From Hyalella azteca (lineage: Eukaryota; Arthropoda; Malacostraca; Amphipoda; Hyalellidae): 64,000 bases of DNA. Location of the stretch: assembly GCF_000764305.2 (NCBI RefSeq), contig NW_025945902.1, positions 124,001 to 188,000 on the forward strand. The letters run 5' to 3'. Positions 34,249-47,200 of this stretch are shown here, one piece after another. Under the pieces are notes generated by a model. It made no database searches. It saw only the letters and a program-made list of their open reading frames with translations, and was not told the DNA's origin. A program made the translations under genes and the position numbers. Within the stretch, counting starts at the first letter, position 1, and the number at the start of each line of letters is the position of its first letter.

Positions 34249-35165
34249 TTACACTTCCAATACTACAACACACGATCACGGGGCGTCCATTGTGTCGTGT
34301 TGAGGTCATGACATGAAGATTTATTTTAAAGTAACAATTTCTTTGAGGGATTTTTAGATAATTTGTTTAACAATCGCATACGGCCAGAATCAATGTCATT
34401 AAGTGTTGGCTTTGATTGTGGCTTGGCAATCTATGACAAAAATCAGGAAACCAAAAACAAATCTTCTTTCTTCAAAAACCTTTGGCGTAGAGTCTAATTC
34501 TTAAAAGCTTTCGCAACATATGTTCCTTAGAGAATAAATGTAATAAATAACTGGAGCGAATAAATGAATGAACCTCGATTATAAATTAAAGTGTAAATTG
34601 ATTTGAAATTTCCCTCTGAATAGCAATACACACCAGATCTCAGACGTCTATGTATTTCGGTCTAGGTTAATGGGGTTGAGGATAAATTGTTCAAGGACAT
34701 AGTTTATTAACGCCAATATAAGACAAAATGTCTAAAACTGAATTTATCTGTCTCGGTGAAATTAATGGTTGATGGCAGGTTATTGTGCTGTGCAGCAACA
34801 AAACATTTTTCTGTACTGTATATAGCAAACGTCGTCGGGATCAATGAACGATAAATCGGTAGTGTCGAGTACAAAATTATTTTCATTCATCGAGGCTCAA
34901 ATAAATGGCTATTGTGAAAAACTGAAAAGCAATGGTCATTCAACGCACATGGAATTTGAAATTAATGAGGGTTATCATAAACTGACTCCCTCTGAGTCAG
35001 TTAATTATAGGAAAGGTTAATTTGACATAGCACTGAAACAAAATTCTATCGAGCCGTTGAATCGTCATTTTGATTCAGTTTCGACGGTTAAGCAAAAAGC
35101 AATGATTATCGTGCTCCATCAAATTGTCAATCAATGGAAATTGGTTACTTTAAAAATGTCATATG
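34249..35165. other. No gene seen
   Basis: AT-rich non-coding sequence. Confidence 0.5.
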
Positions 35166-35217
35166 AGATACTCAACCGTGAGCCTGAGATACTCAACCGT
35201 GAGCCTCAACCGTGAGC

Positions 35218-35261
35218 CTGATTTTTACCGAGCTCTGTAAACAGAGCTCGGTAAAAATCAG
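35218..35261. repeat. Perfect 21-bp inverted repeat with a 2-nt loop
   Basis: Left arm 35218-35238 (ctgatttttaccgagctctg + t), loop aa, right arm 35241-35261. It is preceded by three short direct repeats of caaccgtgagcct at 35173-35220, and another gtgagcctc follows it. Confidence 0.9.
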
Positions 35262-35529
35262 TAATGTGAGCCTCCCGGTACCCACTTGAAGCTTGTGACC
35301 CTCGCAACCAATATTGGATAAGTATAATGAGCATCGTTGAGCGGGGCAATGGTCGTAATTGCAGTCTCAAAAAAGTCTCACAGAGCTTCGCTTTTCAAGC
35401 GCCTTTCACAGTAATTGTATTGGCTCGAACTCGCCACAATATCATTTTACTAACGTGAACTATTCTTCATTCAAAAATTCTGGTCTAAACCAGTAAAAAT
35501 AAAAAGAAGAAAAAACGCTGTAGTATTAA

Positions 35530-35775
35530 TGGTGATATTAGTACACAAGTTTTAGTAGTAGTAATGGTACTACAGTTGTATAAGTACACAGTAGTAATGT
35601 AGTATGTTGTACATAATGTAGTAAATGTTGTAGTATTGATACACATGGTACTAATGGTAGCATTAGTACACATTTTGTAGTAGTAGTAGTAGTAGTAGTA
35701 GTAGTAATAATGGTAGTAGTATAAGTACACATGTAGCAGTAGTAGTAGTAGTAGTAATGGTAGTTTTACTACTAA
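35530..35775. repeat. GTA trinucleotide microsatellite with degenerate flanks
   Basis: Uninterrupted (gta)n runs at about 35676-35705 and 35735-35756, in a longer region built of gtagta, acacatg and taatggta pieces. The tyrosine- and threonine-rich frames on the minus strand are artefacts of the repeat. Confidence 0.9.
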
Positions 35776-37923
35776 TGAGCAAGTATGTCGCAGGAGTACT
35801 ACTAACCCTTCGCAGTAGTTGATATGCGCTCCGCGATGTAACGCGTTGGTTGATTTCTCCGACCTTATGTTCGACGCCGTAGCCTCTACCTGTATCGTAT
35901 CTCTTGTATAAACACCCCGTATATCATGATATGTTATCTAGAGAGCTGTGTTTTACTTATCTTTCACGACCTTAGTCACGTATCCCGATCCTCAGGTAGC
36001 GTTTAATAAATATAAGTACTGACGAGTGGCACCCAAACAATGTAATAACAGCCGTGTTCTCTTAAAAGTGAAACTCGACTGCTTGACAATAATTTTGAGA
36101 CTTTAAATACGGTGGTGAAGTCAAAGACTTTTTAAATATTTGTGATTATAGCAACACTGTCGCATAGTGATTTTCGTGCGGCCAAGCCTTTCAACGGAGA
36201 GTTCTGTAATGGTCATACTCACTTAAACATCTGATTAACGGAATACAAAAAGACCTTCATGTACTAATCACACTATTTCAGCAGCCGAAAACTGTGTGAA
36301 TATTCAAGTTTGGACTGGCGCGCCTTATAAATTAACCTGCAACGTCAAGAATTCCTTATCTATGCCTACGACAGGCGCCGAGAAATTTGAAGCGTCCGCG
36401 AAATTGTTCTTGCGTTCGTTGGAATCCAGTACGAACATGCAGAGCTGAAGGTGACTACGAGCAACTACGAGAGCGACTACGAGCGAAAAGGTCCGGCATC
36501 AGCCAAGGTCGTCTACGAGCGTTCTACAACTAAGGTTTTGATCTCGTGATCTAACACGTGATTTCTTCCAGATGCTGACCGATATCTATAGTACTTTTCC
36601 ATCAATCTCTATCAGGTCAAGTGAATATTACGACCCAATTACATATGATGTAATCATATAATATAATTATAATGATTATAATGAGACGCCAAATTTGCAC
36701 ATGACAAAATTAATAAAAATTGTTATTCCCTCGGAAGAATTTCATGGTTAATTTTTCACTTGGTTTAGAAGACAGCTGCTGCGGTGTCTGTAGGAGCAAT
36801 GATAACGTCTCTACAACTTTACTCGTCACGTCAGTAAACAGATCTTCTTTAGTACTATTGATATCACCGTACTCGAATTTACACGGAAACTACTGGAATT
36901 TGTTAGCACTGCCACGGCAAAAATGCTGTGAGAATTTAATGATTTACAGTGTTTGTACTAGCTATTCAGCCGATTTATTTTTCGTCGCTAGTGTCCATAA
37001 AAAATTGAAGTGGTAGTTAAAATCAGACACAGCTTAATTCCCCACAACGTTTGTACAGTCGATGGCAAGGAACTACAGCAGTAGTAGATGGGCCGTTAAA
37101 CGGTATAATGTTGTTCAATCGAACTTATTTCCAATTTAGGAAATTCGTCAAAGTATTTTTCAGTTTCTAGCCTTATTCATGCTTTGTTTCTAATGATCAT
37201 AGAAATAATACTTTGTTTAGGAACTACTGACGTTCATCAACTGATTCAATTTCTCTTCACATTTCGCTGTAGTGCTATTATAGTTAGTAAGGTGATATGC
37301 CATTACCATCGAAGCGACGGTTATTACGAGCTCGCCTCCCTCACCCTCCGCGTATGTCGGGTTTTGGAGCCTCCTATTGCATGAGAGTTGGAAATTGAAT
37401 TAAGTTGGTCTAATGATCACTGATTATTCTGGACAAATACAGCCAGAAATGCGAGAACCTCAGAACGTAGCTTGATCAACAGTGAACGTACGTAGCTGAA
37501 GGCGGCCGTCGCTTCAAACCATGCTGTTCGCTTCCCCTAATAACTTGAATAAATATTTATTATTTCCTCAAAGAAATAATATCATCACCATTTAAAGAAA
37601 CGTTCATGATGTTTCCAGAGAATCACCTTCTTGTTTTAATTAAAGATGCAATTGAATGGAGTGAATTTTCTAAACATGTGTCATGCGCTGTTGGAAATGA
37701 AAACGAAGTAAAGCCTACCATGAACGGAGTTTTTACCCTGGTAAGTGGAAGAAGATTCGCCGTTTCTTTGGCTAGAGACGAAAGAAGCACGAAAAGCCAA
37801 GAAAATCTTTTGTGGTCACAGAAGCGAGGTCGCGAGCATCGATTGTCAGCGCTCTCGACCGTCGAAAGGACCTTCGAGCGCAGAGCCTGTGACTTGCAGG
37901 TCTTCGAGAGCCCTTGAGTGACC
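35776..37923. other. No gene recognised
   Basis: Plus-strand open frames at 36720-37016 (98 codons) and 37606-37917 (103 codons) lack known motifs. The second ends next to the 26-bp minisatellite. Confidence 0.4.
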
Positions 37924-38160
37924 GAAACTCCACGAGGAGGAACCGTCAGAACACTACACGAGGAGGCTCCGTCAGAACACTACACGAAGAGGAACCGTCC
38001 GAACATTCACGAGGAGGAACCGTCAGAACAATACTTGAGGAGGCTCCATCAGGCTCCGTCAGAACACTACACGAGGAGGCTCCGTCAGAACACTACACGA
38101 GGAGGCTCCATCAGAACACTACACGAGGGGGCTCCATCAGAACACTACACGAGGGCCACT
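37924..38160. repeat. 26-bp minisatellite, about nine units
   Basis: Unit close to cgaggaggctccgtcagaac plus actaca. Some units are shortened (for example aggctccatcaggctccgtc). Overlapping open frames come from the repeat. Confidence 0.92.
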
Positions 38161-39130
38161 TCATAAACTTGTAGTGAATCATTTTCTGAGTCATTGTCGA
38201 ACTCAAGTGATAAATCAAAGCGTACCTTTAAAGCTTCTATTCTATCGCGATTCTATTACTTCATAAGTTAATCTAAGGTTTCTAAGCCAATTACCAGTAA
38301 TTCACGCTGTATATTGATCTCATATATGACATGTAGTAATAATCTGAAAGTGTTTCTCACTGCCAGCGGCTGATGTGCTCATTACTTCTCTTATAACATA
38401 AAAGAATTCGGGGTGTCTGAAAATATTCACAATCTTCCTCAATGCAATTTTCAAATAAATTTCTCACTAAATTATACTTTAAAATTAAACAAACATTGAA
38501 TAGAGTTCAGCAAAAAAATGATTGGGTTTCTGATACGGTTCAAAGCTCTGTCAAACGCGCTTAGATTCCGTCGGTTTCATGTATTTTTAACTATTCCGTC
38601 GGTTTCATGTAAAAAATTAATATAATTACTCGAATTACCAAATCATAGTATTATTTCCTCAAAATTAAAACAAAATTGAAAACTTCTGTTGAATGCTTTC
38701 TGAAATTTGATTACGAATTGCAATTTTTTCGCTTCGATTTATTTCCCTGGTTTTAAAATTTCTCTATCACACATTACTCAGTTTGTTCTCTTCAATCGTA
38801 GGTATATATAGTGGAGCAAAATGCCGGTTGTGTGGGCCGGCTGCGCGCAATGTCTCCGGGTGGAGTCCCACGCAAATGTCGACCACTCAATAATGCATGG
38901 CTGACATTCGAGGCCCCGCAGCCCCTAACAATTTCCCGTCACGCTTCTGCACACGTTATTTATCCGTGCAGAAGAAGGAAGACCCGCTTTTGTCTCGTCG
39001 TGAAAGACAGGTCGATTTGAAAAATAATTGATTTTATTATATACCCGTCACAAACATTCCAAGAAAAGTTCCAGTATTCACTGAGCCTTACAATAAGCAT
39101 TGAAACCATCTGTTTGCAAACGAAAAATAA
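38161..39130. other. No gene recognised; GC-rich patch behind a TATA-like motif
   Basis: At about 38803 the motif tatatatag is followed by a 190-bp GC-rich patch (38820-39010) with short open frames but no known product. A promoter is possible but unsupported. Confidence 0.25.
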
Positions 39131-39306
39131 CTGTAACTTTGTCCATCACACTTTTCCAATTCTAAAGAACAACGTAACTTTCATCCATAACACATTCCCA
39201 AGTCTTAAGGAAGAATCGTAGTTTCATCCATTCCATATTCCCAAATCTTAGAAGAAAGCCAACTTTTACGCATCACACTTTACCAAGTCATAAGAAAAAC
39301 GGCAAC
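39131..39306. repeat. Degenerate tandem repeat, unit about 43 bp, four copies
   Basis: The copies share the order aactttcatccat, cacattcccaagtctta and agaaga, with strong divergence. Confidence 0.6.
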
Positions 39307-41216
39307 TAAAAATTTCAAAATATTCAACTGATTCTTATCAAGACGAAACAGTGCATCCGAATGGTAATTCATGGGGGTTCATAAAACTGCCAGTGTATTG
39401 ACACAAAAAAAAAAAACTTCAAATCGAATATATTTCGGCGGTTTGTGCGTTCCCTAAAATATTCCTTCTATATTTTATGCTTTTTGATTTTGATAACATT
39501 TTAATTAAAGATATTTAAGAGACGAGCACCTGTAAGGTACATATATTATGAAGAAGATCTCATGAGACTCCGACTCCTCAACTAGCCATGCAATTTTAAT
39601 GCTATTCTACGTCAGAAGCTCGCAACTTAACACCGTAATCTTGAATGTCATTCTCATGTGCGAAGCTCAGGCTTATGATTGTCAAGCCCATGAGACGCAG
39701 ATTTCTTCAGTTCCTTGCCATTTGCTGTGATTAGATGAGGGAAGTTTCCTAACTTTGAGCTCCTCGAAAGTGGCTCTGATTTGCCCAATATGAATAAACG
39801 GCGCTTCCAAAACACCGGCGGCGCTTCGCCACCAGCCAGACAGCTTATTTTGTGCAAAGTAGCATAAATTATAATAACAATACAATATGAAGTGCTGGAT
39901 AGGAAAAGTATTTCATTTTAAACAGTATTTCAATCGACGGGAATTGAATGACACCATAATTACTATTACTGAGACATATATAGAATCTAAACCAAAACGG
40001 TGCCACCAATCACTTTTCATTATTCACTGAGGAATATTACAAACTTGCTTTGAGATTAAAGAAAACATAAAATGTTCGATGATATACTATTAATCAGCTA
40101 CAGGACCTAAATTATTATGAATTTTTTTTACATTCAGCTACTTCAGTTACTCCTATTAGTTCATTAACGAACTACGACCCACTTAATATAATGTGTTAGT
40201 CAAAGGTTCGTTGAATTTAGTTAAAAAGTGACTTGAAATTTATTAGACAATGAGATTTTCACACATCCATCAAGCGTCTTAAAATTTCTTTAATAAGCAA
40301 AAGCAAAGCGTCTTAAGACTTCTGGAATAATTATTTGGTCGTGTATTAATTTGCGAAAGCTATTTAAGCGATTTATTCAATCCTCGGATACCAGAAAACA
40401 TTGAAGTACTCAACTACACTACAATAACAGGAATGAGGATACACAGTCGTGCTTTCTCCTTATAATCTCTTTAATTCAATATTTTATTACTATTCTAATA
40501 TTGAAAAATCTTTTTCAAATAAACTAACTTCAGAAAGCATATAATTTAAAAAAATGTCGTTGTTTGCGTATTCAAGTAGCAATCCATTATGATGAATTAG
40601 GTCTCAAACTTACATCCTGGAACCTTGATAGCAAATATAACAACGGTCCTCCAGCTTTTGTTCTACAGGAACGCAGATGACGGAACGGATGAACTAAGCC
40701 ACTCAGAGGCTGTCTACTCTATCCATCCGCTTGACACGAGCCTCCACGGCGCAATGGACGCTTCGTGACATAATGAAAGTTTATAGCTTTATGCTTTAAA
40801 ATTTACAGAGTGCGCAACTTTCAGCACCGACACTATCAACTGCGTAGTTGTAAGAATCACCTATAATTATAAATCAAAAGCTATAGATTTTAATTTCTTC
40901 GCTGCTGACTGACAGCGTATAATGAAATACTGGTTGTCAATTCCGTAGAGCGTTGGAGCATAGTCTCTCTTCGTATCGACAAACGAGTCCAATTTAGCTC
41001 TAGCATTTCAAATGTGTTTCCTGACTACTTAAAATACCTTCCGTAAATAATGCTGCAAATATTTTTTAAGAAATCTTCCCTTAGATTGAAGGGAAGTCGG
41101 GAATCACCATAAATACAATTCGCCGGCAAACTTGTAATCGATTTCTGACATGAAAATTAAGGTTTATCAGATCTCTGAAACCAAACTGACTTCAATTCCC
41201 AGTCGCAGTTAGACAT
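39307..41216. other. No gene seen
   Basis: AT-rich non-coding DNA. A GC-rich patch near 39660-39850 has open frames on the minus strand in two phases but no recognisable product. Confidence 0.45.
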
Positions 41217-41582
41217 CACGAGACCATTATTGAGGGAGTGGAGGCACGAGACCATTATTGAGGGAGTGGAGGCACGAGACCATCATTGAGGGAGTGGAGG
41301 CACGAGACCATCATTGAGGGAGTGGAGGCACGAGACCATCATTGAGGGAGTGGAGGCACGAGACCATCATTGAGGGAGTGGAGGCACGAGACCATCTTTG
41401 AGGGAGTGGAGGCATGAGACCATCATTGAGGGAATGGAGGCACGAGACAATTATTGAGTGAATGGAGGCACGAGACAATTATTGAGGGAGTGGAGGCACG
41501 AGACCATCATTGAGAGAGTGGAGGCACGGGACCATTATTGAGGGAGTGGAGGCATGAGACCATTATTGAGGGAGTGGAGGCA
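41217..41582. repeat. 28-bp minisatellite, 13 copies
   Basis: Unit cacgagaccatcattgaggg plus agtggagg. Units are highly similar; the main variants are catgag, attattg and gggaatgg. Confidence 0.96.
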
Positions 41583-42716
41583 AGGTCAACTGCACCGGAA
41601 ACAAAGCCGTCGATTGCCATGCCCCCCCGGGAACTGAAGGATCCCTAATTCGTCATCTCGCAGGTAATGAAGAGCCTGTTAGCCTTGATCCTATGAAGTT
41701 AGCTCAAGCCTGGCAACACAGAAATTTCTTCCATCGCTTTATGAAAGGATCTAAACAAAAGATGAGAGAGTAGAAGGGCATTAATTTTCTCTATTTGTCT
41801 TTCCTATTTTGTCCGGTTCCTATTAGGAACCGATAAACTACTCATGAAAAGAGAGTTATCAGGGTTTTGAATATGTCTGAGAGTAGTGTTATCCTACTTT
41901 TACTTTAATTAATCTATTTAATGTTCAAATAGTGACCATATTTATAAATGCAACATGTACAAAAAACACAAGCTGCATGGTTGTGTTGACATTTTCGCCA
42001 GCACAAGCAGAGGCCCCAGATGCTTGTTGGAAGCCAGCACCGCCATCCTGATTTGTGGTCATGCAAGAGTAAGTCAAGAAGAAGGAGGCATTCATCTTGC
42101 ATCTTTTAAAGAGGTTCTGTGGTTATGACTCGACACACAAAAGGAAGGCTCTCAAGGAGCCATAGGAGAGGCAGCGTTAACGCGTCTTGCCAAGATGCAA
42201 GCTCTCGTTGAATAGAAATGCATTCTGGACGACGAGCGGCTTTGTACCTCAAAGATTGCGAAACAGGGGTTTGAAAGATGGAGCTTTAGAAATTTGAAAT
42301 CCTTAGTCTTTGGCGTACAGAAGTCTTGGCTCTAAAAATTATTTGAATGACGTATTTTCTAAAATTCCCCGTGAATTCATTTGATCTTCAAGTGCCACTA
42401 CAGTTCCAATTATTTCATTGCTATCACTTCCAATTAATTTACATCTACGAAATAATCATGGCACAACGCTTTACTATTCATTATTGTAGCTTAACTTAGC
42501 CGATCCAATTATTTCATCAAACTCTGTGTCAAAGACAGAAAAATGACGGATTTATTTCGTTTCCTACGGATATATGACTTGAGTTAAGAGATTTACTGCC
42601 AATATTGGTCGATGACGCCATTGTGGCTCCAACATCAATGCGTCTGGCCGACATGTCGGGTCCTCAGCCTCCTGTCGCCCAGCAACGAGCGTCCAGCGGT
42701 CGATTTGTGGCGTCGA
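41583..42716. other. No gene recognised
   Basis: Short frames only. Nothing identifiable. Confidence 0.45.
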
Positions 42717-42960
42717 TTAAGGAGCTCCATCAAGGTTAATCGATTGACAGCCTGACTGAATCCCCCAAACGATTAACTTAATCCCCGTATTAATTTGGTT
42801 ACATTATTGTATTTTTATTATTATTACATTATTGTATTATTATTATTATTACATTATTTTTTATTACTATTAAACCGTATTAATGAACGAATCTTAATCC
42901 CCAAAGATTAAGGAGCTCCATCAAGGTTAATCGATTGACAGCCAGACTGAATCCCCAAAC
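42717..42960. repeat. 54-bp direct duplication flanking an AT microsatellite
   Basis: The block ggagctccatcaaggttaat followed by cgattgacagcc occurs at 42717-42770 and 42907-42960. Between the copies is a (att)n-rich stretch, 42802-42870. Confidence 0.9.
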
Positions 42961-43938
42961 TATTTAGATCATGGACCGCCCAATATTTTGTTCTTACCTT
43001 GGGCGATGTTGCAAGACATTTTCAGATTCTACATAATCGAAAGATCCTCAGTGGATATTTAATTTAGGTAACAAATTCTGTTATATTGTGTATTGATGGC
43101 GTTTTAAAAGTCTTACTTGATCCCGGGACGGAAGTCTTCATAAGCAAAGATGTACTTAAATTGACTCCTGGAAACAAGGCATCACGAATCAGGACCAACT
43201 ACAGGCTTCTCATCGTAAAGGTATTTGCGTGGCTCGGCATAGCATAGTCTAGGACCTATCAAACAGTGATCCCTAGAATTACCACGCCACAATTAAAACG
43301 ACGGTACTTTTTTTAAAGCAAACACTTTACCGAACAAAGGACTTTCAATGAATAAGCAGTTAAAATTGAATCTAATTAACGAAGAATAAATAGAAATACA
43401 AAATATATAACACCCTAATACTCTAATCCTAAGCGTGTGTTTCATTTGACATTCCAATCCACTTTCCGATTCATCCACAAGTTCAAGTCCCAAATATCAA
43501 GAATACGAGCACGCGAGCACTTCAGAACTTTAGACCTTACTGAAAAGATCAAGATGGTTTTCTTTAATTATATACCTAGATAAAATAGTGAATGTAATAG
43601 TAATACACACAATCAAATTGGCACACGAAAATAATGAACATAATACAAAACAATTAGTTCTAGAATTCAACCATCACAAAGAATCCCCAGTATTCATAGA
43701 TCAACTTAGACACGAACCTACACGACAAGATCACCCGTTACAACGATTGTTAAAACGCACTAGCTACTGCGGGAGGTCAAGCTAAGGTGATTGAAATATA
43801 AAAAAGGCAAACGAACTTCATAAATCCTAGTAAATTGCAACTTAGAAATTAAATATACATGTATAAATTAAACCTATTTCTTTTACAGCAAAGAAATCAG
43901 TAATAATAATAGAATAATAAGAGTTGACATCAACCTGA
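42961..43938. other. No gene recognised
   Basis: Non-coding AT-rich DNA. Confidence 0.45.
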
Positions 43939-44208
43939 AGGGTACGCACACAGTGAAAGCAGGTTTGCCCGCGCGGGCAACCTGCTCCAACCTGCCACAA
44001 GAATGAACATAGGATAATAATGTAAGACTTTACAGTGAAAACCTGTACGAATAGGCTTCTGTATTCTATGGTTTCAGGCGCCAGCCTGAGCAGGTAACCA
44101 GCACGCTGGCAACCTGCTTCCTCTGTGAACCTCTCGCGCTTATTTCAGGCGCCAGCCTGAGCAGGTAACCAGCACGCTGGCAACCTGCTTTCACTGTGTG
44201 CGTACCCT
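43939..44208. mobile_element. 270-bp MITE with about 30-bp terminal inverted repeats
   Basis: Left end agggtacgcacacagtgaaa followed by gcaggtt. The right end is its reverse complement, with one extra t near the inner end. Inside, a block of about 50 bp (tttcaggcgccagcctgagc, aggtaaccagcacgctgg) is present twice in direct orientation, at about 44073 and 44143. There is no open frame of note. The target-site duplication is unclear. Confidence 0.88.
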
Positions 44209-47200
44209 AAGGAATAAAGCAATAATCAACAGCATTAAGAATTCCTAAAAATATTCATCTACAATGACATTAAAAATAACGCACTAACAGCTCACTGGCA
44301 GCACGTGACTGAGGCAATGTGCCAACGAAAATGGAAATATCTTTTACATGTGTTAGTAATAAAAGTTAATGACTCGTGTAAAGACCTCCAGCGGGTGAAT
44401 AATGAAGTGGAGTAATGAGTCGTATTACACAGCATGTTAAATAGTACTCATCATTATCCCAGAAATGCAGCAAATATTCCTGTTGAACAACATTAATTGA
44501 CTATGCAAGTCTATCAGTCAATGATTTTTTACTCTAGAAGAAAGCACCATTCAGACGACACTTAAGGCTCTCTGAAATACATCAATTGTACAGTTAACAC
44601 AGCCTAGATAATACACCATTGAAGAGTCTCCAAAATGCTCGAGAATCTAGATGGTGACATCTTGACAGCTCATGATATTTCTTAACTCTATCTTATTTCA
44701 GAACAAATAAATGAAAATAAAATCGAGCGAATCATTTAATTCTAACTTGCAATGATGCCCAAAAAAATATAAAAATATAATTTATCTAAAGAGATGAAAA
44801 TATTCTACGTACAAGCTAGGTTTCGTGATGAGTTTTGAAGTGCTAAGTTTTTTTCGCGCACAAAATTTTGCAGGGTGTATATACTGGCATAATGACGTGT
44901 AATTAGAGGGCGATAGCAACTAATGAACATTCAAAGATAAGCGGGACACTGAGGCCGATGAGATTATATCAGTTGAAACTCGTTGACTCTGTGCATTTTG
45001 ACGTGTAAATTTTTTCTGTTTACCAATGAAACCCTTCCTACATTTTTATAATATCTTACCACCACGGAAACAGAAATCTTTCCATCGTAGCCACAAAAAT
45101 TCAGGCCAAAACCCCACAACGAAGGAATATGATGTTCTGCATTTCCTTTCTTTGTCAAAAATTCACGCAAGATTGAGCCGCGGACTTTTAAATTTTTAGC
45201 ATCGAATAAAAGACGGAAGCATCTGCCGGGCACGACGTCTTCTTTTGAGGAATTTTGGGGCTCGTCGAGGGCAGGCTAAGCCTGGCGGGATCAAAGGCCG
45301 TCACAAGTGCGACAGCTGAACGCCCCTGACGCGGATAACGTAACGGCTTTGGCCGCGTGTAAATCTTACGCAACGCACTTTTAGGTTCAGTACAACAAAA
45401 GAAGTTTTTGCACGTATCTTAAACAACTAACTTGTAGTTTGTACGATTTATGCAAAGAATTTCGGAAAAAGGTATTATGGGGATTAATTTTAGTCCTCGC
45501 ATGACCCGACTTTGGAACAAATTCACTTCCAAATCGACATTTCCACCTCGTTTTATCTCAGCAGTATAACTTGTTCTGACGACCATACCAGTTTTAAATG
45601 CAATAGATAAAGATCGATGGATTTTGTACTGTATGTGTCAATGAATTCATCCCCGTTATTTTTTTACGTACAACAACGTATTCGCTTGACAGTCCCACCA
45701 ATGTGAAACGTTTCATGTAGTTTGGTATCAATGTTCTCGTTCGGCTCGACGTCTTGTGTCAGATTGTGATATTTTGTGTTCTTTATTTTAAAACCTCGCA
45801 TTTATCATACACGTATTTTAGGACAAGCGTACCATTCCTTCAAAATATTTATTTTGATGCAAATATGTTCGTGGTACATGAAATGAGGGATAGAAAAACT
45901 CGTGACATCCGCAACCGCGACAACCGCATTTCGCGCGATCAAACGAGTTTTTTTCTCCCGTATTTTGGGAATCTTAAATTCTATCCCGTTGATTAGTTCA
46001 ATCATATTTTAATATACACTAATACCTGGGCATCGAATGGTGGAAACCTCCAGCAAAAGTGGACCAACTGTTACTAAAAGTTCACAAAATGTTACTCTAT
46101 TTTTCGTGCTGCCTGCCGGAACGAAAAAAAAACACGCTTCGTTGAGCCAAAAAACAAAATGTCAAATTGTCGATGGCGATCGCTGCCGCGGCCAGGATCG
46201 GGGCTGGAGTCGGCGGACAACTTGACTAACGAGCGACAGGCAACAGCAACGTGGGTCGCCGCCTCCATAATTGGATGTTCTCTCTGGGTTCTGACTTACA
46301 CTTCTACAGGCAACACAATTGGCTTCCATGTCGCCCGGAGCTGTGACTCGCACGAAACAAAATATTTTCGCAACGTGGTCTGATAGGAAAATTATATGCA
46401 AATATTTTCATTCCTAGCAATGTGAGAAAATTAAAACATAGAAAAAATTGATAATTGCTTTCATTTTCAATTAGGCTAGACAAAAGAACATAACATAGCA
46501 TTATAGTAGAATTATTAACGATATATTAATTTTTTCTCGATTGGTATTTCGAGTACATCCAGCAATCTTCGAGATGAATTTTTTTCAGTTTTTCAAAATT
46601 TGCAAGATACATGCATGAAAAACTTTGGATTAATCGAGTCTTGAATTGAATCTATAACTGTGATTTTACGTTAAATTGCACTTCAAAAATCCTCTAAAAT
46701 AGACATGATGTATGTTATCATCCCATATGGAAAAGAATTTCGTGAATTATTCTGAATATCTCTACCAGTTGAAGAGTAGCCGGGGAACGCACAATGCTGC
46801 AATAATTAATTATTATAATATCATAACAACCTTCTCATGGTAAACGTGTCGGGCCATAACATAACAATGGCCACACTCGGGCACAAAATCCCGTCCGATA
46901 TTTCGTCCAGGGGAGACCAAATTCTGCTCTTTCATTCCACCATCGGCAAATGGACGCTGGTAACATCAATGGCGTTTCGCCCAGTAGCAGGAGAAAAAGG
47001 CTGCCTTCTCTTCTCGTGGATACACTTGAGCGAATTTCCCATCGATGGCATAGGATAGACAAGGCAAGTTTCGAAGTGGCCGCTTAGCAATGAACAAAGA
47101 TAGGGCCTCGAAAACGAAAGCAAGCAGAGGCAGTAATTGACATCAACCTCGTATGGAATTGTGAAGTACCTCGTCAAAAGAATCCTTTGGTACGATGTTT

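Noticed and set aside
35485..35732. Tyrosine- and threonine-rich minus-strand frames
   Set aside because: By-products of the GTA microsatellite.
41217..41582. Regular 28-bp repeats considered as a CRISPR array
   Set aside because: The repeats are head to tail with no unique spacers, and the DNA is eukaryotic.
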